From Gillisella vitis (GTDB lineage Bacteria; Pseudomonadota; Alphaproteobacteria; Rhizobiales; Rhizobiaceae): DNA of 64,000 nt. This document shows positions 35,814 to 44,125 of this stretch, piece after piece. The translations under genes were made by a program, and so were the position numbers. The first letter of the stretch is position 1, and the number at the start of each line of letters is the position of its first letter. The stretch lies in contig NZ_LMVL02000004.1 in NCBI RefSeq assembly GCF_001541345.2, forward strand, positions 124,001-188,000, written 5' to 3'. Under the pieces are notes generated by a model that was given only the letters and a program-made list of their open reading frames with translations, was not told the DNA's origin and made no database searches.

Positions 35814-36833
35814 ATGACGAAAACCATACTGCACAAGACAATTGTCAACACTTTGGCTGCAACCGCCTTGGCCCTTGGCCTCGGCAGCCCGGCCATGGCG
35901 CTGGACGAGGTCAGCTACGGCACCAACTGGCTGGCCCAGGCCGAGCATGGCGGATTCTACCAGGCCGTGGCCGACGGCACCTATGAAAAATATGGTTTGA
36001 AGGTGAAGATCGTCCAGGGTGGCCCGAACGCGGCCAATCAGGCACTGCTGATCGCCGGCAAGGTCGATTTCTACATGGGCTTCCCGCTCCAGGAAATGGA
36101 CGCCGTCAAGCAGGGCATTCCGCTGATCGATGTCGCCGCCATGTTCCAGAAGGACCCGCAGGTGCTGATCGCCCATCCCGACCAGGGCATCGAGAAATTC
36201 GACGATCTTGCCAAGCTCGACACGATCTTCATGGGTAAGGATGGCTATGCCACCTACTTCGAGTGGATGAAAAAGAATTTCAAGGGCTTCAAGGACGAGC
36301 AGTATAAGCCGTATACCTTCAACCCGGCACCATTCCTCGCCAACAAGAAATCTGCCCAGCAGGGTTACATCACCTCCGAACCCTACGAGATTGAAAAGCA
36401 GGGCGGCTTCAAGCCGAAACTGTTCCTACTGGCCGACAATGGCTACAGCTCCTATGCGACGATGATCACCACCACCCAGACCATGGTCGACAAGAAGCCG
36501 GACGTGGTGCAGCGCTTTGTCGATGCCTCGACGGAAGGTTGGTATCACTATCTCTACGGCGACAACAAAGCGGCCAACGAACTGATCAAAAAGGATAATC
36601 CTGAAATCACCGACAGCCAGATCGCCTTTTCCATCGAGAAAATGAAGGAATATGGCATCGTCGATAGCGGCCCGGCGCAGGACAAGGGTATCGGCTGCAT
36701 GACAGACGAACGCTACAAGGCCTTCTTCGACACCTTGGTTCAGATCGGCGTTGTCGATGCCAAGCTGGATTACCACAAGGCCTATACGACCAAGTTCGTC
36801 TGCAAGGGCGTCGGCCTGAACCTGAAGAAGTAA
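35814..36833 (+). CDS. NMT1/THI5-like ABC transporter substrate-binding protein
   Basis: 339 residues. Signal peptide (about 1-29, ending GSPAMA), then an SsuA/NMT1-type binding fold: VSYGTNWLAQAEHGGFYQA, DGTYEKYGLKVKIVQGGPN and ALLIAGKVDFYMGF. This group binds pyrimidines, formylaminopyrimidine, taurine or related small molecules. First gene of the operon SBP-ATPase-permease-amidohydrolase-oxidase. A stable GC hairpin (36853-36877) after its stop probably reduces read-through, giving excess binding protein. Confidence 0.87.
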   Translation: MTKTILHKTIVNTLAATALALGLGSPAMALDEVSYGTNWLAQAEHGGFYQAVADGTYEKYGLKVKIVQGGPNAANQALLIAGKVDFYMGFPLQEMDAVKQGIPLIDVAAMFQKDPQVLIAHPDQGIEKFDDLAKLDTIFMGKDGYATYFEWMKKNFKGFKDEQYKPYTFNPAPFLANKKSAQQGYITSEPYEIEKQGGFKPKLFLLADNGYSSYATMITTTQTMVDKKPDVVQRFVDASTEGWYHYLYGDNKAANELIKKDNPEITDSQIAFSIEKMKEYGIVDSGPAQDKGIGCMTDERYKAFFDTLVQIGVVDAKLDYHKAYTTKFVCKGVGLNLKK

Positions 36834-36852
36834 AGCTAAATAAGCAAGGCAG

Positions 36853-36877
36853 GGCGGCGCACCGGATAAGCGCCGCC
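36853..36877 (+). terminator. Hairpin after the NMT1-type binding-protein gene
   Basis: GGCGGCGC (36853-36860) and GCGCCGCC (36870-36877): perfect 8-bp stem with a 9-base loop and no T run. It is probably an mRNA-stabilising or partial terminator between the binding protein and the rest of the operon. Confidence 0.6.
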
Positions 36878-37043
36878 AAAGCATCCGGATGAGGAGGACA
36901 GGTCCTTCATCCTTTTCGGTGTTTGTCAGGTTCAAATCGAGCCAGACAAACGCTCGATTCTCTTGTTTGCGTTTGTCTTATGGAAAACAGGGTTCGACTT
37001 TTTCCTAAGACAAAATATAGGCCCTTCAACAACAGGCCCCGGA

Positions 37044-37901
37044 ATGACCCCGACTGAACCACTGCAAAAGCCTCGCACTGAAAACCGCCAGCGCGCCCTC
37101 GTCATGCTAACAGGCGTGTCCAAAGTGTTTTCCAGCGGCACGGTGGCTCTGTCCAACATGTCACTCACCGTCGAGGCGGGCGAATTCGTCAGCCTGCTCG
37201 GACCCTCCGGCTGTGGCAAATCGACGGCACTTCGGATTGTTGCCGGTCTTGGCGGCATCTCCAGCGGCACAGTCGATTGGCCGAGTTCCCGCATCAATGC
37301 CAAAGGCTTGCCGGACGGCGATATCAGCTTCGTCTTTCAGGAGCCGACCCTACTGCCCTGGCAGACGGTGTTCGGCAATGTCTATCTGCCGCTGCGTCTT
37401 CAAGGGATCTCCAAGGCAGCCGCAACCTCAACCGTTCTCGAAACCCTTGACACGGTGGGACTGAAGGATTTCGCGCAGGCCTATCCGCGCCAGCTTTCCG
37501 GTGGCATGAAAATGCGGGTGTCGATTGCCCGCGCCCTTGTGACCAAGCCGAAACTGCTGTTGATGGACGAACCGTTTGCAGCACTCGATGAAATCACCCG
37601 GCAAAAGCTGAACGACGACGTGCTGCGGCTGTGGCGCGAGACAGGCATTACCGTGATCTTCGTCACCCATTCGGTGTTCGAGGCCGCTTATCTCTCCAAT
37701 CGCATCGTGGTGATGAAGGCAAGGCCTGGCCGGGTGCATGCGGATTTCACCATTGCCACCAGCCTGGAACGCGACGCCCATTACCGCACCTCGGAAGAAT
37801 ACCGGCAGGTCTGCGAAAAGGCCTCAAACGTCCTGCTGGAAGCCATCGGCTTTCCCCTGGATAACGGCCCCTCCATGGCAGGATTGGAGCATCACGGATG
37901 A
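37044..37901 (+). CDS. ABC transporter ATP-binding protein (SsuB/TauB type)
   Basis: 285 residues from ATG 37044; the start is uncertain as no strong ribosome site is seen, and ATG 36963 or 37104 are alternatives. Walker A is GPSGCGKST, the signature is LSGGMKMRVSIARAL and Walker B is LLLMDEPFAALD, with VIFVTHSVFEAAYLSNRI after it. It powers the permease at 37898, with which it overlaps by 4 bp. Confidence 0.88.
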   Translation: MTPTEPLQKPRTENRQRALVMLTGVSKVFSSGTVALSNMSLTVEAGEFVSLLGPSGCGKSTALRIVAGLGGISSGTVDWPSSRINAKGLPDGDISFVFQEPTLLPWQTVFGNVYLPLRLQGISKAAATSTVLETLDTVGLKDFAQAYPRQLSGGMKMRVSIARALVTKPKLLLMDEPFAALDEITRQKLNDDVLRLWRETGITVIFVTHSVFEAAYLSNRIVVMKARPGRVHADFTIATSLERDAHYRTSEEYRQVCEKASNVLLEAIGFPLDNGPSMAGLEHHG

Positions 37902-38755
37902 CCTCACATCTTGAAACACCATCCGACGCGGAAAGCCTGACCATACCGAAACAAGGCATGCTTGCCCGCCACGGCGAAACCATGCTTCGGGTACTGATCC
38001 CGTTTGCAGTGGTCTTGACCCTGGTGATGATCTGGCATGTCGGCGTCACCGTCTCCGAGGTGCCGCAATATATCCTGCCCGGTCCACTGGCCGTGGCAAA
38101 GGCACTTTATACCGACTGGGGCATTCTGGGACCGGCGCTTTGGGTGACGACGAAAATCACTTTGATGTCGCTGGCCCTGGCGCTGATTGGCGGCGTCGGC
38201 ATCGCGGTGTTTCTCGTCCAGTCGAAATGGATCGAAACCGCTTTCTATCCGATTGCGGTCATCCTTCAGGTCACGCCTGTCGTCGCCATTTCGCCGCTGA
38301 TCCTGATCTATGCACCGTCAACCCAGGTGGCGCTGCTGATCTGCGCCTTCCTGGTCGCCTTCTTCCCAATCCTCTCCAACATGGTGCAGGGGTTGAAAAG
38401 CGTCGATCATAACCTGCTCAACCTGTTCGACCTTTACGGCGCCTCACGGCTGCAAACGCTGATCTATCTGAAACTGCCGGCGTCGCTTCCCTATTTCATG
38501 ACCGGCCTCAAGATCGGCGGCGGCCTGGCGCTGATTGCCGCTGTGGTGGCCGAATTTGCGGCGGGTTCGGCGGGCGCTGGCTCCGGGCTTGCCTTCCGGC
38601 TGCTGGAATCACAATTCCGGCTGAACATTCCCCGGCTGTTTGCCGCCCTGTTTCTGCTATCGTGTCTCGGCGTGGTGATCTTCGCCATCACCTCCTTCAT
38701 CTCATGGCTGGCGCTGCATCGCTGGCATGAAAGCAGCATCAAGCGAGAAAACTGA
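37898..38755 (+). CDS. ABC transporter permease (SsuC/TauC type)
   Basis: 285 residues, six predicted membrane segments, BPD_transp_1 fold. The EAA-like coupling loop is NLFDLYGASRLQTLIYLKLPASLPYFMTGLKIG. Start overlaps the ATPase stop (ATGA), and its own stop overlaps the amidohydrolase start by one base (TGATG), showing tight coupling of uptake and catabolism. Confidence 0.9.
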   Translation: MTSHLETPSDAESLTIPKQGMLARHGETMLRVLIPFAVVLTLVMIWHVGVTVSEVPQYILPGPLAVAKALYTDWGILGPALWVTTKITLMSLALALIGGVGIAVFLVQSKWIETAFYPIAVILQVTPVVAISPLILIYAPSTQVALLICAFLVAFFPILSNMVQGLKSVDHNLLNLFDLYGASRLQTLIYLKLPASLPYFMTGLKIGGGLALIAAVVAEFAAGSAGAGSGLAFRLLESQFRLNIPRLFAALFLLSCLGVVIFAITSFISWLALHRWHESSIKREN

Positions 38756-40086
38756 TGACCAGATTGTTTGCCGATCTTCCGCAAGCCGGGCGGTTTGCCC
38801 TGACACGCGCCACCTTGCCCGTCGAAGCGGTAGATGGCGCGCCAGCCGGTCCGGTTTGCGAGGGGCTGGTCAGCGCCGATCTGATTATCAACAACGGCAC
38901 GGTTGAAGCCATTGTCGAGACTGGCACCGCATCCCGGTACAAAACCGGGGCGGACCTGCCGATCATCGATCTGCGCGACGCCATGGTCTGGCCGACCTTT
39001 ACCGACATGCATACCCATCTCGACAAGGGCCATATCTGGCCCCGTCAGCCCAATCCAACAGGCGATTTCATCGGTGCGCTCGATGCGGTAAAGCAGGACC
39101 GCGAGGCAAATTGGTCGGCGGACGATGTGCAGGCGCGGATGGAATTTTCGCTGCGTTGCGCCTACGCCCACGGCACCAGCCTGATCCGCACCCATCTCGA
39201 CAGCAGCGCACCCCAACACCGGATTTCCTTTGAGGTGTTTTCGCAGATACGCAAGGAGTGGGCGGGCCGGATCGACCTTCAGGCTGTCGCGCTTTTCCCT
39301 TTTGACGACATGACCGACACGGTTTTCTTCCACGATCTACTGGACGTGCTCGTCGCTCACAACGGCATTCTCGGCGGCGTTACCCAGGTGTCACCGGATC
39401 TCGGCCACCGACTGGACCGGTTGTTTCGCGCCGCAAGCGACCATGGCCTCGACATCGACCTGCACGTCGATGAGACGCAGGATTCGTCCGTGCTGACCTT
39501 GAAGTCGATTGCGGAAGCCAAGCTGCGCAATGCATTTCAAGGCTCGGTCGTCGTCGGCCATTGCTGCTCGCTAACCCAGCAGAGCGACGATATCGCCAAG
39601 GCCACCATCGACAAGGTCGCGGAAGCCGGGCTTGCCGTCGTGTCGCTACCGATGTGCAACATGTATTTGCAGGACCGGCATGCTGGCCGCACTCCTCGCC
39701 AGCGCGGCGTCACCCTGTTTCATGAACTGTCGTCAGCAGGTGTTCAGACGGCGGTTGCGTCAGACAATACCCGCGATCCCTTCTATGCTTATGGCGATCT
39801 CGACTGCGTGGAAGTGCTGCGCGAGGCAGTCAGGATCGTCCATCTCGATCACCCGCTGGACAGCACCGCCCGGATCGTCACCCGCAGCCCCGCCGATATT
39901 CTCGGACGTCCCGATCATGGCCGCATCAAGGTGGGCGCCAAGGCGGATCTGGTGGTGTTTTCGGCGAGAACTTGGAGCGAGCTTTTATCGCGTCCGCAGG
40001 CTGACCGCATCGTGTTACGCTCCGGTCAGGCTATCGACGCGCAGGTGCCTGACTACCGCGACCTTGACCATCTGATGGAAGATTGA
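38755..40086 (+). CDS. Cytosine-deaminase-like amidohydrolase
   Basis: 443 residues, TIM-barrel amidohydrolase. Metal and catalytic motifs: HTHLDKGH (about residues 83-90), DLHVDETQD, VVGHCCSL and VASDNTRDPFYAYGD. The last is the CodA-type pattern with the catalytic Asp. A C-terminal beta-sandwich follows (GRIKVGAKADLVVFSART). Cytosine and creatinine deaminases belong here. Coupled to the NMT1-type transporter, so its substrate is presumably what is imported. The N-terminus (PQAGRFALTRATLPVEAV) is longer than in CodA. Confidence 0.85.
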   Translation: MTRLFADLPQAGRFALTRATLPVEAVDGAPAGPVCEGLVSADLIINNGTVEAIVETGTASRYKTGADLPIIDLRDAMVWPTFTDMHTHLDKGHIWPRQPNPTGDFIGALDAVKQDREANWSADDVQARMEFSLRCAYAHGTSLIRTHLDSSAPQHRISFEVFSQIRKEWAGRIDLQAVALFPFDDMTDTVFFHDLLDVLVAHNGILGGVTQVSPDLGHRLDRLFRAASDHGLDIDLHVDETQDSSVLTLKSIAEAKLRNAFQGSVVVGHCCSLTQQSDDIAKATIDKVAEAGLAVVSLPMCNMYLQDRHAGRTPRQRGVTLFHELSSAGVQTAVASDNTRDPFYAYGDLDCVEVLREAVRIVHLDHPLDSTARIVTRSPADILGRPDHGRIKVGAKADLVVFSARTWSELLSRPQADRIVLRSGQAIDAQVPDYRDLDHLMED

Positions 40087-40089
40087 ACC

Positions 40090-41496
40090 ATGCCCGATTA
40101 CGCAAAAATCAAAGCTGAACTTGCCGGGATCGCCGTCGAGGACAATCCGGCGCTGGTCAAGCAGAAGTCCAGGGATTTCTACTGGTACTCGCCAATCCTG
40201 AAGGCCGAACTGGATCATGTCACGGCTGACCTCGTGGTTTCCCCGGTCAGCGAAGAAGAAGTAATCCGCACGCTGAAAGTCGCCTATGCCCACGGCGTGC
40301 CGGTGACACCACGCGGCGCAGGTACCGGCAATTATGGTCAGGCCATGCCGCTGTCCGGCGGCATCGTGCTGAACCTGATCAACATGAACAAGGTGAAAGA
40401 GATACATCCAGGCCGGGTGATCTGCGAGCCGGGCATCGTCATCGCCGAACTGGATCGCCAGACACGCGCCCATTCCGGCCAGGAATTGCGCTTCCACCCC
40501 TCGACCGCCCAGACTGCTTCAATCGGCGGCTTCGTGGCCGGCGGCTCGGGCGGAGTCGGATCGATCACCTGGGGCGGACTTCGCGATCTCGGCAATATCC
40601 TGTCGCTAAGGGTCGTCACCATGGAGGCGGAACCGCGGGTGCTGGAACTGTCCGCCTGGGATCTGCAAAAGGTCAGCCATGCCTATGGCACCAATGGCAT
40701 CATCACCGAAGTGGAAATGCCGCTGGCCCCTGCCTATGACTGGGTGGACGTCATCGTCGGCTATGACGACTACATGGACGCCGTGCGCTTTGCCGATGCG
40801 CTCAGCCACCGCAACGGTATTCTGTTGAAGGAAGTGGCCCCCATCGCCGCTCCCGTGCCTTACGACTATTTCAGCCGTCACAAGCCCTGGCTGAAGGACG
40901 GCCAGTCGGTGGTGGTGCTGATGGTCGCGCCGCATTCCATGGGGCCATTTATTGCCTATGCCGAGAAAATGAAGGCCGATCTGCGCTTCCGCTCCGATCA
41001 GGTGGAGAGCATGAAGGGTATTCCCCATGCCTATGAACTGGCCTGGAACCACACGACGCTCCGGGCGCTGAAGGTCGATCCTGACATCACCTATCTTCAA
41101 GTGCAGTATCCGGGGCCGGATCATGTCGAAAAGGTCGGAAAGATGACCGAAATTTTTGGTGATGAGGTGATCGGCCACCTCGAATTCATGCGCTTCGATG
41201 GCGCCATCCAATGCTCCGGCCTGCCGCTGGTGCGCTACACCACCAAGGAGCGGCTGGAGGAAATCATCCGCATCCACGAAGACAACGGCTGCCCGATCTT
41301 CAACCCGCATCGCTATACGCTGGAAGAAGGCGGCATGAAGCAGACCGATACGGTGCAATTGGCCTTCAAACAGCAAACCGACCCCAAGGGCCTGCTCAAT
41401 CCCGGCAAGATGATCGCCTGGGAAAATCCCGATTTCGATTTTTCCGCCGGGCGGAACTATCTGTTTCCCGGCCTGCAATCGATGGGAGACGATTGA
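40090..41496 (+). CDS. FAD-linked oxidase (GlcD/VAO family)
   Basis: 468 residues. The N-terminal PCMH-type FAD-binding domain contains VTPRGAGTGNYGQAMPLSGGIVLNL and GGFVAGGSGGVGSITWGGLRDLGNILSL. The C-terminal FAD-oxidase domain ends with HRYTLEEGGM and GLLNPGKMIAWENPDF. It starts 3 bp after the deaminase stop, so it acts in the same route, oxidising a hydroxy acid or heterocycle with FAD. The substrate is unknown. Confidence 0.85.
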   Translation: MPDYAKIKAELAGIAVEDNPALVKQKSRDFYWYSPILKAELDHVTADLVVSPVSEEEVIRTLKVAYAHGVPVTPRGAGTGNYGQAMPLSGGIVLNLINMNKVKEIHPGRVICEPGIVIAELDRQTRAHSGQELRFHPSTAQTASIGGFVAGGSGGVGSITWGGLRDLGNILSLRVVTMEAEPRVLELSAWDLQKVSHAYGTNGIITEVEMPLAPAYDWVDVIVGYDDYMDAVRFADALSHRNGILLKEVAPIAAPVPYDYFSRHKPWLKDGQSVVVLMVAPHSMGPFIAYAEKMKADLRFRSDQVESMKGIPHAYELAWNHTTLRALKVDPDITYLQVQYPGPDHVEKVGKMTEIFGDEVIGHLEFMRFDGAIQCSGLPLVRYTTKERLEEIIRIHEDNGCPIFNPHRYTLEEGGMKQTDTVQLAFKQQTDPKGLLNPGKMIAWENPDFDFSAGRNYLFPGLQSMGDD

Positions 41497-41724
41497 AATC
41501 CTTGCGCTTTCAACCGGAGATGTTTTAGAACGCAACGGCTTGACGGCATGAAGCCGTCTTCACAGTCCGAAGGTACTCCTGGCGGGGCTTGTCCCTGATC
41601 ATGCAATGAACATGACCTTTCATCCAGCCGACTGGCTGGCGAAGGGATAGGGACAAACGACGCGGATGTTTTTGACAAAACCCTTCGGTGAAACCACCGG
41701 CGGGCGCAAACCAGGGACTTTTGC

Positions 41725-42306
41725 ATGCGCGTGCTCGTTCTTCATTCCCATCCCTTGGCTGAAAGCTTCAACCGAGCGCTTTACCACCAGACCTGCCAAA
41801 GCCTGGAGGCAGCCGGCCATGATGTCGATGGCTGCAGTTTGTATGACGAGGGTTTCGACCCGGTTCTTTCGGCTGAGGAACGGCGGATCTATCATGATTA
41901 TCCCGACAATATCGAGCCGGTGAAATCCTATGTCGAGCGGCTGAAGGCGGCCGAAGGGCTGGTTATCGTTACCCCTGTCTGGAATTTCAGCTTTCCCGCC
42001 ATGCTGAGCGGCTATTTCGACCGTGTCTGGCTACCGGGCGTCACCTTCGAACTGGCCGATGGAAAACTGACGCCGACGCTGCGCCATATCCGCAAACTGG
42101 CGGCGGTGATGACCTATGGCGCAACCCCGTTACGAGCATTTCTTGCGGGCAACCCGCCAAAGAAATCCGTAACCCGTGTGATCCGCGCCCAGATCAAGCT
42201 GGGCGCACCGGTAAAATTTCTCGCCCATTACGATATGAACAATTGCACAGACGAAAGCCGCGCCGCCTTTCTGGAAAAGGTCCGGCGCGAGATGGGTCGG
42301 TTTTGA
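41725..42306 (+). CDS. Flavodoxin-fold NAD(P)H-dependent oxidoreductase
   Basis: 193 residues, Flavodoxin_2 family (MdaB/KefF/quinone reductase type). FMN-site features are LVLHSHPLAESFNRAL, VIVTPVWNFSFPAMLSGYFDRVW and TYGATPLRAFLAGNPPK. Such enzymes reduce quinones or nitro compounds by two electrons. It stands about 230 bp after the FAD-oxidase, in the same direction but probably on its own promoter. Confidence 0.85.
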   Translation: MRVLVLHSHPLAESFNRALYHQTCQSLEAAGHDVDGCSLYDEGFDPVLSAEERRIYHDYPDNIEPVKSYVERLKAAEGLVIVTPVWNFSFPAMLSGYFDRVWLPGVTFELADGKLTPTLRHIRKLAAVMTYGATPLRAFLAGNPPKKSVTRVIRAQIKLGAPVKFLAHYDMNNCTDESRAAFLEKVRREMGRF

Positions 42307-42315
42307 GCGCTCAAT

Positions 42316-42807
42316 TTACCGCGCTGCCTTCAGCGAAGAGATGATCTCCTGCAATTCGGCACCGTGCTTTTCCTGTTTGCCCTTCGTTCCCCAATAGGTG
42401 ATGACCAGCAGCTTGCCGGGACGGGGTGAGAGCAGCGACAGGCCGACATTGACGGCACCGTCTTCATCGACGCCGGTCCAGTCGAAATTGGTCATGTCCA
42501 TACCGTTGATGACTTCATCCGACTGCTTCTGGGTCGAGCCGTCGATCTTGACACCGTTGTCTTGCAAGAAAGCGGTGGCGTCATCGATCACCTTATCCGT
42601 GGTCTTGGCGTTGGCGACGTCGATGGCGATATAGATAGCGCCGTCTTCGGAGGTCGCATCAATGCCGCTTTCGGTTTCCTTCGGCTCCCAATCGGCGGGA
42701 ATGGTGATGCGCGCGACCGGATTATCGCTTGGAAACAGCAGCGTATCGGCAAAAGACAGGTTTGGCAGTAAGAAGGTCAGCACAGCAACGGCAAATAGTC
42801 TCTTCAC
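42316..42807 (-). CDS. Secreted protein, unknown function
   Basis: 163 residues from ATG 42807. Signal peptide (1-20, ending LSFA), then about 140 residues of mixed strand and helix (ARITIPADWEPKETESGIDA, AIYIAIDVANAKTTDKVID, LLVITYWGTKGKQEKHGAE). The pattern resembles small periplasmic lipoprotein-like domains with a solute-facing sheet, but no family is assigned. It is convergent with the reductase gene (9 bp between stops). Confidence 0.68.
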   Translation of the reverse strand: MKRLFAVAVLTFLLPNLSFADTLLFPSDNPVARITIPADWEPKETESGIDATSEDGAIYIAIDVANAKTTDKVIDDATAFLQDNGVKIDGSTQKQSDEVINGMDMTNFDWTGVDEDGAVNVGLSLLSPRPGKLLVITYWGTKGKQEKHGAELQEIISSLKAAR

Positions 42808-42820
42808 GGATGGTCCCCCT

Positions 42821-42872
42821 AGAGCATTTCCAGCAAAAGTGCGCAGCGGTTTTGAGTTCGGAAATGCGTTAA
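42821..42872. repeat. Rhizobial intergenic repeat (AGCATTTCCAGCAAAAGTG type), copy 1
   Basis: Reads AGAGCATTTCCAGCAAAAGT then GCGCAGCGGTTTTGAGTTCG and GAAATGCG. Its reverse complement matches the element at 61075-61123 closely along its whole length. It lies just upstream of the secreted-protein gene start. The type is common between genes in Agrobacterium and Rhizobium genomes. Confidence 0.78.
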
Positions 42873-43028
42873 AACACTCGGATAGATCAGATGTCTATTG
42901 CCGAAAATAGAGATTTCCATCCGTCTGTCGCTGGGAATTGCGAAGTCGATCTGTACTATTTCAGGGTATGTTTTACGGCATACCAGCTTTCTGCGTGATT
43001 TAAACTATAGATCGCCCTGCTCCAACGC

Positions 43029-43060
43029 AAAAAAGCCCCACTAGCATAAGCTGGTGGGGC
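43029..43060 (-). terminator. Terminator of the DUF1236 gene
   Basis: GCCCCAC (43035-43041) and GTGGGGC (43054-43060), with TAGC/GCTG partly pairing inside. On the reverse strand it is followed by six T. It lies 26 bp after the stop at 43086. Confidence 0.88.
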
Positions 43061-43085
43061 AAGATGACTGGAGAGTCAAAAGTCA

Positions 43086-43487
43086 TTACTGGACGATATC
43101 AATGACCGTATAGGACTGCGGATCAACGATAACGCGCTCGTTATTGACGATTGCGTAACCATAGGTCGGATCTTCCGGGATCGGTGTGATCACAATCTGG
43201 CGCGGCAAATGCTGGCCAACCACGATTTCCTGGTCGGTCACGTAAGGCTGCGCTGGCATTGGCTGCTGGCGAACATAGGTGACAACACGCGGCGGTGGCG
43301 GATCGATAGCCGTACCGGCAACTGCGCCGACGACACCGCCAACGGCTGCACCAACTGGACCACCAACAACCGCACCCGTTACCGCGCCGCCTGCTGCACC
43401 GGTGACAGTGCCATCCTGCGCCATGGCGGAGGTTGTAACAGAGCCGACAAGCGCGGCAGTGAGAATAAGAGCAATCTTGTTTTTCAT
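43086..43487 (-). CDS. DUF1236 secreted protein with glycine-zipper region
   Basis: 133 residues. Signal peptide (1-23, ending SAMAQD), then a Gly/Ala/Val glycine-zipper segment (GAAGGAVTGAVVGGPVGAA and on, about 30-60) that could insert in or pack on a membrane. The C-terminal DUF1236 part follows (GQHLPRQIVITPIPEDPTYGYAIVNNERVIVDP, ending YTVIDIVQ). Proteins of this type are common cell-envelope proteins of rhizobia with no defined role. Confidence 0.82.
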   Translation of the reverse strand: MKNKIALILTAALVGSVTTSAMAQDGTVTGAAGGAVTGAVVGGPVGAAVGGVVGAVAGTAIDPPPPRVVTYVRQQPMPAQPYVTDQEIVVGQHLPRQIVITPIPEDPTYGYAIVNNERVIVDPQSYTVIDIVQ

Positions 43488-43735
43488 CTGACTATTCCTT
43501 CTTTCCGATTATCTGGTGGCATAACGGCGAAGGAAACTATTTGTTCCCAATATTTTAAATAGAGATCAATGAACACGCCATTCATCTACCGTTCATATTA
43601 GTCATCAGCGTCAATGAGACATAGAAAATTAGGAACGTTGATTTTTTTGAATGTAAAGAAATGTTCAGATCTCTGATTTTTGATCTGGAAACATGAAAAT
43701 ATTCCGGCTTGTTGAAAACAAACCGGAAAAAAACT

Positions 43736-44125
43736 TCATAATGATTTGGCCGCCGTCACTTCTACTTCAACCAGAAATTCCGGTCGGGTAAATCCGGCGA
43801 CGATAAGAAGCGTTGAAACCGGTTTTGGTTCCAACGTATAACGATCACGCACCGCCATATAGGGTGCAAAATCCTCACGGCGTGTGACAAAACCAGAGAT
43901 GCGGATCACATCCGCATAACTCATGCCCGCTTCAGCCAGAATAGCACCGATGGCCTCGAAACACAGAACCGCCTGGCTTTCGAGGTCATTGGGAATACTG
44001 TCATCGACACCGATCCCGAGCTGGCCGGATGTCACCAGCAGGCTGGCGCCCGCAGGCACCAGCAGGCCGTGATTGTAATTGCCGAAGGGTCTGCGCACCG
44101 AGGGCGGGTTGAAGGTCTTCTTCAT
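43736..44125 (-). CDS. RidA-family imine/enamine deaminase
   Basis: 129 residues. ATG 44125 overlaps the aldehyde dehydrogenase stop by 4 bp; the longer frame upstream is a shadow inside that gene. RidA/YjgF fold: PFGNYNHGLLVPAGASLLVTSGQLGIG, then EAGMSYADVIRISGFVTRREDF and a C-terminal PEFLVEVEVTAAKSL. RidA proteins hydrolyse reactive imines or enamines to carbonyl and ammonia. The conserved Arg of catalytic RidA (normally before the last strand) is not obvious: RPEFLVEVE is the nearest candidate. Confidence 0.85.
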   Translation of the reverse strand: MKKTFNPPSVRRPFGNYNHGLLVPAGASLLVTSGQLGIGVDDSIPNDLESQAVLCFEAIGAILAEAGMSYADVIRISGFVTRREDFAPYMAVRDRYTLEPKPVSTLLIVAGFTRPEFLVEVEVTAAKSL

